From assembly GCA_028023455.1 (NCBI GenBank), contig JAQFVV010006255.1, positions 5,070,501 to 5,134,500 on the forward strand: a DNA stretch of 64,000 bases. Direction: 5' to 3'. The notes under the pieces were generated by a model. That model was not told the origin of the DNA, did not search any database, and saw only the letters and a program-made list of their open reading frames with translations. Shown one piece after another: positions 24,194 through 34,139 of this stretch. Each line of letters begins with the position of its first letter. Position 1 is the first letter of the stretch. Origin of the DNA: Epiperipatus broadwayi (lineage: Eukaryota; Onychophora; Udeonychophora; Euonychophora; Peripatidae). A program made the position numbers and the translations under genes.

Positions 24194-24795
24194 CAGATAC
24201 TTCATTACCTACACTTAATAAAAAGGATGACAATCCCTTTTCCTTCAAACAGTTTTTAAAAAAGGATAGTAGTGGTGCCAAACCTAAATCAAAGTCAAGT
24301 CCTCTTTCAAGTCTTCATTCTCCATCCTGTGGACATCATTGTTACAAATTAGATGTGCAAGATGCTGATCCTCCGCCTGTCTTAATGGCACCTGATTTTG
24401 CCAGTGATTTACCAGACTTTGTTCAAGATCATTTTATTCACGGTCATCATGATAAATCATTTCCAAATGGAAATGATGTGATTCTTCCTGATTTTGCTCT
24501 GAATGGTTGTTTAACTCATGAACCGTCATGTTTGCAAATCCAGGAAGAGCAGACATTAGATACTACTGGAATATCAGAACCATTAAGTTCACATTTAAGC
24601 AGCAATCTTGAAGATAGATATGTTTATGGTACAAAACATTCCAGTGAAGGACTTATTCCTGTTCCTTGTAGCCTTCCTGATTTTTTAAGTGATGGACCTA
24701 TGTATAGTAGTCAAATAGTTAACGAGGATGAAAATGATAATGCAGGCCATTCTCATGGACTGGCTAATGGAGAATTAAACAGAGAACTTGAAAGG
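24194..24795 (+). CDS. ENTR1: ENTR1-like protein, exon 2 (residues 55-255)
   Basis: The acceptor is TTTTCAGCAG. Splicing after the first AG adds Ala-Asp, after the second only Asp, both in frame. The exon encodes a second DNPFSFKQFLKKD (residues 67-79), then Ser/Lys-rich sequence, a Cys-Gly-His-His-Cys run (100-104), and four PDF triplets, three of them LPDF (127, 152 and 215), the last as LPDFLSDGP. The exon ends phase 0 in ELNRELER, the likely start of the coiled coil that forms the C-terminal half of ENTR1. Reading past 24795 gives a purely hydrophobic, intron-like sequence, and AGG before GTAAAA is a good donor. Base composition is clearly less AT-rich than the flanks. The remaining coiled-coil exons were not found. 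Confidence 0.75.
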
Positions 24796-25750
24796 GTAAA
24801 AATAGATTTTATTGTATTTATATACTTTTACATTAATAATGTATACTTTATATTTCCAATTTCTATTTTTTTCTTAATTATAATCAGTTTTTAAAATAGT
24901 AATAGTTATTCTATAAACTCATGTAATTGACAATTGGTTCTTATTTTTGAAATACAATTGCAGATATATTAGTTTAGAAAAACTAATGACTAATAGTTTA
25001 CAGACTGCATTTCTACCAAATTCTTAAGTTAGGCTAAACCCTCATAAATCTTCAAATACATCACCATTATTTTATATTTTTGATGTATGTTATACAAATT
25101 TATAAGTATGTTTAGCAAGCATTCACTTACAACCAACTTTCTATAAGCATATAAATGATTATTGATCATTCTCTATTAGATGAGGAATTATTATACTTCA
25201 TTCAACAGTAGATATAAATTTAATATACTGTTTTCTTTATATAGATTTCTGGTAAGGGAATAAATGTGTGAGGATATATACATAAATAACATATCTAATT
25301 TTATTTTTGTTTAATGCTTATTTATAATAATTATTTTATTTCATTTCTATTTTGTAAATAGATTATTGAATAGTTTCCGAGGTAATATAAAAAAGAAAAA
25401 AAAGTTGGTTCTATAATTTTAATTAGTTAATTTTGTGTACTTAAATTATTGAAATAATTTATTTGTTCATAATTATTCTAAATGCTTCTTTTCATTCAAT
25501 TTTCACTTATTATCCAATTAAATATAATTGTTGAAGTTGAGAATTATTTATTGTCATATAATAAGTAGAATTCCAAGAAGGTTATCATGTCTGTAATTTA
25601 ACTTTCAGCAACATATTTATATATTAAAAACATTCATATAGGAATGGATGGCTAAGGATAGACAAATTAATTTTACTTATTTAGTTATATAGTTATCTAC
25701 TTATTTTTTTCATTAGCATGAAAATATGAATATATATATATTTTTTCTAA
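24796..25750 (+). other. Start of intron 2 of the ENTR1-like gene
   Basis: It begins GTAAAA after a complete codon and then turns AT-rich with no further exon signal. How far the intron runs is unknown; all elements up to the window end may lie within it or beyond the gene. Confidence 0.5.
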
Positions 25751-26325
25751 GAATAAACATTATGTATAAAACCACTAAAATATCATATGATCACCATTTC
25801 TTATGCTTACACAAACTGTTACAAGAATAGCAAACTCTCAGTATAGTAGTGCTACTCAATGCCAGCCTTAGTAATCAATGATGCAGAAAGGTTTGTGCAT
25901 AAAATACCTATCTAATGCATACTCATCCATTATTCCCAGAGTAGTTTCTAGCTTATGGATTTCATCGGTGAGGAGCCTTGGATCTGAGACCATTGCACCT
26001 AGATATTAGAGTCTAACGCAATCCTCTAACTTGGATTGAAAACATTATTGTGTTTCATTTTGTGCTCTTAGCTTTATAGTTAACTAAATAAGTAAACAGG
26101 TGACTACTGTAGGATTGCATTAGATCCTAAGATCTAGGTGTAGTATTCTCAAATCTGAGGCTCCTCATTGATGAAAACCACAAGCTAGAAACTAGTCTGG
26201 GGATACTGGATGAGTAGGCCTTAGAATAGGGTTTTTATGTACAAATCTTCTTGCATTCATTGATTACTGAGGTTTGCATGTGTGGTACTTCTATATGAAG
26301 AGTTTGTTATTGAATAAACATTATG
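25751..26325. mobile_element. Family A inverted-arm element, copy 2, with 14-bp target duplication
   Basis: GAATAAACATTATG occurs at 25751-25764 and 26312-26325 and brackets 547 bp made of two inverted arms. The left arm (about 25770-26010) reads on the minus strand and starts with a tail, accactaaaatatcatatga, that is not mirrored on the right. The right arm (about 26090-26310) ends near gaagagtttg. A hammerhead-like order is visible in the right arm (TTGATGA, then GAAAC at about 26188-26192) and in the left arm on the minus strand (CCGATGA, then GAAAC). No coding sequence. Target duplication length, arms and one-sided tail match the layout of the PLEs in this window. Confidence 0.8.
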
Positions 26326-26739
26326 CTGACTTGTTAACTTTTTCCCATCTGTTTATAATCACTCATGAATCCAAGCTAATATTACTAGAAGTACTGTGAT
26401 AATTAATTTCCACACTTCACTAGATTAATTTTTGTTTTAAAAGGAATTATAAATATTATTCTTATATTACTTTGTCTTTTTGATATAGGAGATTTAAGTA
26501 CTGCCTTCTTTGCCAAGCAGCATTTTCTTGATATACGTATTTACATCCATTTTAAGTTCATGTTTTTATCACTTTCTTTTCATACCTGCTGTTTTTAACT
26601 AGTGTTCTATTACAAGACATCTATCTATATACTCTATTTTTCTGTTCATAATTTAGTATCAATATCTAAAATACAAGGAATAAATCCTTTATGTTGCTTT
26701 TGCAAATTAAAAATAAATCCTAGATATAATAAAATATAT

Positions 26740-28240
26740 TTATCTAACAACAAAATGATATATGACAATAGCTGTAATATAGTCATATAATCATAACACA
26801 TAAAAATAACATATAAAAGCTCTTTTCAGCAAATTTTTGCCCTTTTTAATATGTCTTAATTAAAAAAATAACCTATATTGCATACATAGTGACATCTACC
26901 AGCTCTATATAAAGTTAACACAAGCCTATAATTACACTTAAATATCTTTATAATAACACATATTATACAATTGTCCATTCATTTTTTATTATCCAATTAT
27001 TAGTTAAATTAATTGATGTTTTATAAATGTTTATACAATTATTTCTGTTATAATTAATGTAATTGGTTTCATATATCTTCCTTCTATTAATTTCTTTAAT
27101 ATAATTTAATGGACTTATATTCTTAACACAATCTATTCTATGTCCATATTTTAAGTAATGAACATATAATGCAGACCTGTCATCTCTTCTATTAATAGCA
27201 TTATTATGTTCTTTAGCCCTTTCTTCTAATTGTTTTGCTGTATGTCCATAATAAACCATACTGCAAACCCCACAAGTAATTTTATATACTATACCCTTTT
27301 TATATTTTATATCATCTTTTATTTTATAATTCCCTACTAATATATCAAGAGTTTTACTGTTTGACCATCCAATTTTAATATTTTTATCTATATAATTTTT
27401 ATTTTTTAATAATGTATTATAAATTTTAGGAACATATGAAAGTTTTACCCATTTTATATTTTCTGGTTCATTATTATTACCCAAATTATTTTGTTTATAA
27501 TTAAAGAATATATTTCTAATACTTCTAGGGTTATATCCATAACTAGTATATAACTTTATAAATTTCACTTTTTGCAAAGTAGTTATCTTCCTATCTGTGT
27601 TATATTTATCATTTTTGTTTTTAAAATTTTTAATAACTGCCATTTTTTGTATCCATGTCTGTTGCGAATCCATAGAAATTATTTTCGCTAATTTATCTTC
27701 TTTAATGAAATGTTTTAATGTAATTATATTATTATCATCTATCTCTATATCTAAATACTTTATTTTAACATCAATTTCTATAATTGTAAATTTTATATTA
27801 TCCATATTATTATTAAGTTCATTATATGTTTTCTTTATAGCTCTTTTATTACCAATTATTAATATATCATTAACATATCTAAAGTAATGTATTATATCTT
27901 GATTTTCTATTCTACTATTAACAATTTTCATTTCCATTTTGTTGATGAATATTGATGACATTAATCCACTAATTGCATACCCCATTATCCACCCCTTATG
28001 TATACTCCAATATTCACTATTATATTTAAAATACAAACTATTATGTATTAAAATTAAACCTTCTTCTATAATATTAATTATCTCTATATCATTAATATGC
28101 ATATATAATTTCTGTATTAATGTTTCTATACTTTTTGTTCTTGGAATGCTAGGATACATCTTTTCAATATCCATTACAAATATACTTTGGTTTCTGTTCA
28201 ATTTTATCATATTTAGCTTATTTATAATAGCCTTATCAAG
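26740..28240 (-). mobile_element. Family B Penelope-like element, 5'-truncated
   Basis: The 3' terminal part at 26815-26900 (ttcagcaaatttttgccc, then atatgtct and atagtgacatctac) matches the arm of PLE2 at 52185-52260. The protein frame follows on the minus strand. Similarity to PLE2 stops near 28235, so the N-terminal part is lost. I could not find a matching inverted arm on the right or a target duplication. Confidence 0.8.
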
Positions 28241-28267
28241 GAAAAATATAATAATTGCCTTAAACAA
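26963..28267 (-). CDS. Family B PLE reverse transcriptase/GIY-YIG protein, truncated, catalytic motif changed
   Basis: The 434-codon frame covers the reverse-transcriptase palm and the GIY-YIG nuclease. Motif A reads VMDIEKMYPSIP, motif B GYAISGLMSSIF, and motif C RYVNDILIIGN. The YVDD box has become YVND, which removes a catalytic aspartate, so it should be inactive even though the frame is open. The nuclease region reads GIVYKITCGVCSMVYYGHT with a following ERAKEH helix, close to the GIY-YIG pattern and with a CxxC pair. It ends in an NIYKTS-type tail. The first 13 or so residues are not conserved with PLE2 and probably come from flanking DNA. Composition is extremely rich in Asn, Ile and Lys, in step with the AT-rich DNA. 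Confidence 0.88.
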   Translation of the reverse strand: MFKAIIIFFLDKAIINKLNMIKLNRNQSIFVMDIEKMYPSIPRTKSIETLIQKLYMHINDIEIINIIEEGLILIHNSLYFKYNSEYWSIHKGWIMGYAISGLMSSIFINKMEMKIVNSRIENQDIIHYFRYVNDILIIGNKRAIKKTYNELNNNMDNIKFTIIEIDVKIKYLDIEIDDNNIITLKHFIKEDKLAKIISMDSQQTWIQKMAVIKNFKNKNDKYNTDRKITTLQKVKFIKLYTSYGYNPRSIRNIFFNYKQNNLGNNNEPENIKWVKLSYVPKIYNTLLKNKNYIDKNIKIGWSNSKTLDILVGNYKIKDDIKYKKGIVYKITCGVCSMVYYGHTAKQLEERAKEHNNAINRRDDRSALYVHYLKYGHRIDCVKNISPLNYIKEINRRKIYETNYINYNRNNCINIYKTSINLTNNWIIKNEWTIV

Positions 28268-28447
28268 TCAATTACCATAAATTATGTAATAATTATTAGG
28301 ATTACAGTGAAGAAATGTAAAGAATTAAGATATGAAAGAAAAGGAAATACTATATATAATTGTGTCTAACTAGGATGGGTCATATCATTAATATGGAAAC
28401 AGAAGACTTTACTTATAGGTTGGCAAGTTCACAAATGAACTCCAACT

Positions 28448-28625
28448 AATATATTTATTGGATGCTAATGATAATCTTGTAAGTCTCAAAAATTAAGGAG
28501 CAGGATTGGCACCTTTAAATAAGTGTATGTATATTCATTTATTGGATGTCAGTGATAGTCTAGTAAATCTCAATAAGGAGCAGGATTCGGCATTTTAAAT
28601 TGATTTATACATAAAATACCTATAA
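28448..28625. repeat. 84-bp imperfect tandem duplication
   Basis: The run atttattggatg occurs at 28453 and 28537, followed in both units by gat-agtct/aatct text and aaggagcaggatt. The two copies differ at several sites. Confidence 0.7.
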
Positions 28626-28640
28626 ACTAACTAATTAAAA

Positions 28641-30766
28641 TTTAGTTACAAAATAATCAGGTTTTCTACCATATAATATTTGTATTCCTATTATATTTAT
28701 AAAAATAAATATGTAATTTAGTAAATTAGTATTTTTCATTTTTTAAAATAAAAAACCATTGTTGAGAAAAGACAATTGACATGGTGATGACATCTCAAGT
28801 TCACATGCAGTTTATTGAATTAAAGGGAATGAAATTAACTTAATGATTTAATATCGAATTGTAATTTAACAATATATAATATGATATGCTTCAGCAAGCT
28901 CATGCAACTATATATAGAAAAAAAAAAATCAATTTTTTTTTTTTGAGAAGATTAAAAGATTCTATTCTTTCAGCTATATCCTCACAAAGACTTATAGTGT
29001 TCGATTTAAAAGAATAGTGGATAGGATCAAATCTATATTTTGAATGATTTAATACTTATTAGAAGAAATTTCTAATATTCATAAAGAAAAGTAATCTCTA
29101 AATTACTTAATTTGAATATATTTTTGTATTCTATAAAGATCGTTCTAGTTGGAGTTCTAAATGTAAATATCGTTTTAAAAAGAACATTTTTATAAAAACT
29201 TCAACTAAATTAAATTAATGTACTTTACATTATAAGAAAAATGCAAAGTGAGTAGAACACCAATTTATTGTAGGATATATAAAATGCGCTTGTCTAGTCA
29301 AATTTATATATGTGAATAACAACTTTTTCTAAATGCTTTTAAAATTATATAGAAGCTATATCTTCAAAATGGAATTATAATTGTTAATAAAGGAACTGGG
29401 TATAAAAGATGCTATCTAGATGCAAGGAGGAAACTAAACGTCAACTTGACATCTCATATTATCTTCTTCAATGCATAACAACTAAGGAATTAAGAATTGT
29501 ATCTTTGAAGGATTTTCATTCAAGAATTCCAGAAACATCTAGGAATATTGCATTAACTTTTATAAATATGCTTTAATTTTTAAAAATTATAATTGGGAAA
29601 CATTAATCTCATTTTCTTTATTATCGAATTCATTTTATTAAAGAAATGAATGAGAAGAGAGAATTAATAATTTAAAATATTTTTGTTTTTATTTATAATT
29701 AACAAAAATTTAGATATAGGTTAAGAAATATTAACATGGGAAAGGCATATAAAGGGATAGAGTGAACTTAGATGTAGGAAATTAAACTATTTTTCAATTC
29801 ATATATTATTATTTTTTATGACATGACACTACTTTGTTTGCACTAATTCAAATAGTCTAATAACCATTGTATATGATAAGTGGATAAATGACTAATATTG
29901 GTATGAACTGTATTTTTTTATATTAATAAACATAAATTACATACAATCATTTTAGCGAATGAAAACATTATATACAAATAATTAGATTATTATTTGTATA
30001 ATCTAATTATTATATAATAGTTTTAATATAGTAGTCTTAATATTTAGATACTTATATTTTATATATATTATAAAATCAGGTAGTGTTATAAGTTAAAAAA
30101 TATATCTATTGTGGGTAAATGGAATATATTTATATTTTTAATATAACGTAGTAGATATATAAATAATTTTTATATATTATAAAGTTTAAATTATTTATTT
30201 GTTAAATAAATAATTATTATGTTTTATATTAAACTAAATGAAGTCTCTAATTTGTTTTATTTATTTATTTGATTTTATAAGATAAGAACAAACATTTAAT
30301 ATAATAATCGGTAATACATCGTCTAATCATCCATGCTGCTCGAGGGCGCTGTAAAATAAAATAAAGTGGCTAACAGGTTTATCTGGGCATAATTGCTGAG
30401 ATATTCTTGACTTCGTTTAAGGAGAAGCCATAATACATCACATCACATCAATAGATATAACATTACCGGGCTGTTTTTATTTTGTTGATTTATGTTTTTA
30501 ATTTTTGGATTTGCTTGATTTTTTTTTTTTTTTGTTTGATTTTTTTAATCGGTTTTATGTATATTTTTTAAAAATAAAAAAATGTTTAGTTTTTTTTTTC
30601 CTTTTTAAAATATTTTGTGTTTTTTTTTTAAAACAAACATTTCTTTTTTCCGGTCTTTTTTTTTTTTTTTTTTAAGAAACTTTTTTTTTTTCCCAGTCTT
30701 TTTTATTGTTTTTGAAGAAACTTTTTTTTTTTTTTTTGAGAAACAAGGCTTTTTTGACAGGCCTGT
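28641..30766. other. Sequence without an assigned gene; T-rich tract at 30520-30740
   Basis: I recognise nothing with certainty. The stretch 29390-29575 reads as two adjoining open plus-strand segments (KGTGYKRCYLDARRKL, then LRIVSLKDFHSRIPE) separated by a frame change, and may belong to the same unknown sequence as the next entries. The tract at 30520-30740 is nearly pure T with short inserts such as gaagaaac. Confidence 0.35.
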
Positions 30767-30837
30767 AAGACCTGTCGTCATATTCCTTACGGTGTTTAGA
30801 CACATTTCCAACTCAGCTCTAATATGCTTCACTGTAA

Positions 30838-31140
30838 GCTGATCCCAGTTTCAATAATAAATTAGCCGTACCACTTGCGAAAAAGCGATTCGGCAGCCTT
30901 AAACCCCGTTCCACGAGCGAATGGAACACCTTCGGCAACATTGACGCGATTGACATTCCATTTCAGATATTTGACAACGCCTTAATTTCATTAAACCACC
31001 ACAAAGACAGTTTTTCTGAAGAATATTTATAAAAATGCAAGAGCAACAACTAGGATTGTTTCCAACTCAAACCAACTTACGATTATGATCCAACGATTAC
31101 CTACATTGTGTCCTCAAACCCAAGGTAACATCTACATGGC
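30838..31140 (+). pseudogene. GC-richer island with overlapping open frames, unknown origin
   Basis: The frame from 30838 is open for 64 codons to a TAA at 31030. It includes LAVPLAKKRFGSLKPRSTSE and WNTFGNIDAIDIPFQIFDNA. A second frame, open from 30995, includes NARATTRIVSNSNQL and runs to 31140. The pair looks like one old frame broken by a one-base shift. Local G+C is close to half for about 100 bases, against about a quarter around it. I recognise no family. Open runs of this length also occur by chance in this window, so the call rests mainly on composition. It could be a decayed viral or transposon gene or an unknown exon. Confidence 0.3.
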
Positions 31141-32002
31141 CTTCAGCTAATGAACGTTTAATTAATAAATTATTCTAATTCTAAACTATATTGTAAGCCT
31201 TTCTTTTATTTAATTCTTAAAAGCTATTATATAATGTTAATAATGTCTATACAATTTATTCTAATGCTGTATAAGTTCTTATGTTTTGGGTGCAGCAATT
31301 TAGAATTAATTTTATTTCTCTTAGTTTGTTATTCTAATTTATTTTGATATGCCAAGAAGGTATACAATCCAGCGAATAAATTTAAACTCACAGCCAATAG
31401 CTTTCTCCTGTTAAACTATGGAGATGTAAATTTCCTTTAAAGTTAATTATTACAAACTGGCTAAGTTTTATACCAATGATTTTATAATAATTTTACTTAT
31501 TCAATGATCGGAAGATCTTAATGTTTATGTTTAATTGTTCTCTCTAACTGAAAATTAACCTTCATTTAATCATTAAAATCGTTTTACCAATTTATCTAAT
31601 TAAATCTCACCAGAATTTAATGTGTAATCTATCATATTAATATGTGTGATCTATGATTTTATTTTGTAGATTAACATATTAAGTTAAATGTGCAATGATT
31701 GCTTGTAGAAATATAAGGACCTATTTTAGAAATGTGGGAGAAAGCAATTTATTCCCTTTTAGTTTTAGATTGACCCTTGATTTTTTTACATTTTATTAAT
31801 CATTAATTAAGTGTCCGGGATGGTTTGTTTAAGCATTTCATTACTCAAGAGAGCATCCTATAATAATCGGGGGTTCATTAATTTATCATAGTCGTTAGTG
31901 ATGCAAATTATTTATATGTTTTAGGCGTTATAAAGATATCATTGCAATCGTTATTTATAATTTTCTTGTTTTTCCATGGTATTTTTGGGATCTTCAGAAT
32001 GA

Positions 32003-32212
32003 CCAATCCCACTCTTAATTATTTTCAAAGTAGATGCAATTTCTATTAGGGATCTTCTTTGGGCACCTTCAGTGAATATGTGTATGGGAAACATGGATAA
32101 ACCGTCCCAACATGCAACTTGTGTCACTATTCTTCAGAGATATGATCTTGGCCATCATGCAAGTATACTCCTTTCATACAAATATGACAAAGGTATCCAA
32201 GAATGTCTTAAG
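32003..32212 (+). pseudogene. 70-codon open segment with exon-like edges, unknown
   Basis: An open plus-strand frame includes DAISIRDLLWAPSVNMCMGN and a HATCVTILQRYDLGHHAS run. Inside it, 32031-32192 is bounded by an acceptor-like ttttcaaag and a donor-like AAAG/GTATCC and would be a 162-bp phase 1-1 exon. I do not recognise the protein. It is either an exon of an unknown gene or part of the same decayed sequence as at 30838. There is no ATG of note at its start. Confidence 0.3.
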
Positions 32213-33097
32213 TGACCATCTTCCTGTATGCGATTGTAAATTATAACGTAATACCGCCTTTATATTATTATTGAGTTATTTATAAACCTGTAACACTCTG
32301 TCAGCCATAATTGCATGTTGTTTGCCATCCATTCTAGTTAATTTTCTAGGTCAGATTGTGAATTACAGCTTCTTTTAGGCTGAACCAACTTATTCCCACA
32401 TGTTTGAGCAATCTCCCAAATCTTATTGAAATAGAATATTGCACGCTTTTCAAATCACACATCAGAAATTCTTATTTATATATATATAATGTCTAATGAA
32501 ACTCATTAGTGTAAATCTGTAATATAAATGAGGGTTAAGCTTCAATGTAGTATTGATTACCTAATTAATTTATTTTATCCTTGGCATATTAACTGAATCC
32601 ACCACCATGTATGATTAACCGCACAAGCCACTCTTGTTTTATATATGTAGCAATTGCACTAACCAATATTATGTAATAATACAATATTTTAGTTCTGTAA
32701 TCTCATGAATGGCCTATCTAATGAATCCACTGAATGTATGAATCCAAATTAAACTGTAATCAAATTTGTAACTTCAATTGTATAGACATTCTACACACCT
32801 ATTTTGTTTATTACTATATTTAATCATTTAATAAATTTATAATATATCATTTCTCTATACTCTTGCAGTTGTCATTCATTACCCAAATCTATAGTATTAA
32901 TTATCTGATTGAGTTATACTATCTCCTAATTGAATGAAAGTTTAGTTAGTATTATTGATTAAAACCCCTTTTTTATGTCACTTTGCCTTGAATATTATTA
33001 TGGCTCTGAATATTAATTAATTTAAGCAATAATCAGTACTGTTCTGTAATTGTTGTCTTCCGTATAAATTATTAATTAATCATTTGAATACTTTTGA

Positions 33098-33286
33098 TTT
33101 CCAAGTCTCTATGCTCACCCTGTTCTCATTGCTGGGACCGGTGTTAATGGAAAACTTGCTAGTATCCTCAAAAGCATTGTTCATATAGTCAGAGATCCTG
33201 AAGTACATGTAAATAGGTTAACGTTTAGAATTGTTTCAGACTTACGTATCTTACACATGCTAGATTGCTATAGTTTGCTTGGATTC
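33098..33286 (+). pseudogene. 63-codon open segment with an NGK motif, unknown
   Basis: The open plus-strand frame reads YAHPVLIAGTGVNGKLASIL and continues through IVHIVRDPEVHVNRL. The GTGVNGK stretch resembles a Walker A loop of the GxxxNGK[ST] kind seen in SF3/D5-type helicases, but the required S or T is L here. That could be decay or coincidence. No flanking homology supports it. Confidence 0.25.
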
Positions 33287-33479
33287 TAGGTCTTGTTGAA
33301 TGAACACATGATTTTGACTGGTACATTATCTATCTGGCTTTCTTTTTTTTTTTTTTAATTATCAAGAGAGGAACTGTTATTTTTGTCATAAAAATCATTT
33401 AATTATTGTGTTTTCAATGCATTCAATTTTTTTTATTATTAATAATAATTTCTTAGTTTTGTATTTAATTATTGGTTCA

Positions 33480-33860
33480 TTCTTGTAATTATGTCTTCAT
33501 AATTTTTCTATTTTTTTCCCAATTATACTCTCTTCTAACTTTACGTATATGTATAAATATTCACTATTGAGCCTTCTATACATATTCTATCTTCTAGAGA
33601 ATTTGTATTTTTTTATTATCTTTGCTTTATTTTGTTCATCATTGCTAATCCAAGGCTTTTTATTTTATTACCATTTTCATAATCTGATTTACTGAAGCGT
33701 CCATTAAAATTTTATTAAATAATTTCTATCTTTTTATTTATTTATTTTCTCATTCAGCATACTACTATTTACCCACTTTTTTTTTTCATTCAAATCTGAA
33801 AAATTTTCTCCATTATTCACTTTAATTTTAACAATGGCTCATTTCTTTTTTTTTACTTCA
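33480..33860 (-). pseudogene. Possible LINE linker fragment
   Basis: On the minus strand, KALD(W)-like and lysine/arginine-rich pieces resemble the region between the endonuclease and reverse transcriptase of APE-type LINEs (a K-P-W-I type start followed by charged helices). All frames are broken. This is a weak call. Confidence 0.25.
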
Positions 33861-33965
33861 ATTATTTTTATTTTTTAAAAAAGCAATCTTGTTTTATCTA
33901 TATTACTTGCAAAATGTACATACATACTCTTATAATTTTAGTGCTTAACACTATACTGAAATAAA

Positions 33966-34136
33966 TATTCAAATAGCAAATCACCTCCAACATTAAGAAA
34001 TTTAGCTATGCCCTCTGTGAATAAATATATATGTCTGTATTTCAAAATAGACAATCCTAAAAATACAGGCTCTTATATATTTATTCACAGAGGGTATAAC
34101 TGAATTTCTTAATGTTGGAGGTGATTTGATATTTGG
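33966..34136. repeat. Foldback element, about 68-bp arms
   Basis: Left arm 33966-34033 (caaatcacctccaacattaa and onwards to cctctgtgaataaatatata) and right arm 34070-34136 are near-perfect reverse complements around a 36-base centre. No target duplication is obvious. It could be a small MITE or a structured RNA locus. Confidence 0.7.
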
Positions 34137-34139
34137 ATA

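Noticed and set aside
26602-26790. 62-codon frame with a CCFC run before the family B PLE
   Set aside because: It overlaps AT-rich sequence leading into the PLE terminus and shows no recognisable zinc-binding layout beyond the four residues.
30605-30842. Two overlapping 75-codon frames on opposite strands
   Set aside because: Both are produced by poly-T tracts (poly-Phe on one strand, poly-Lys on the other).
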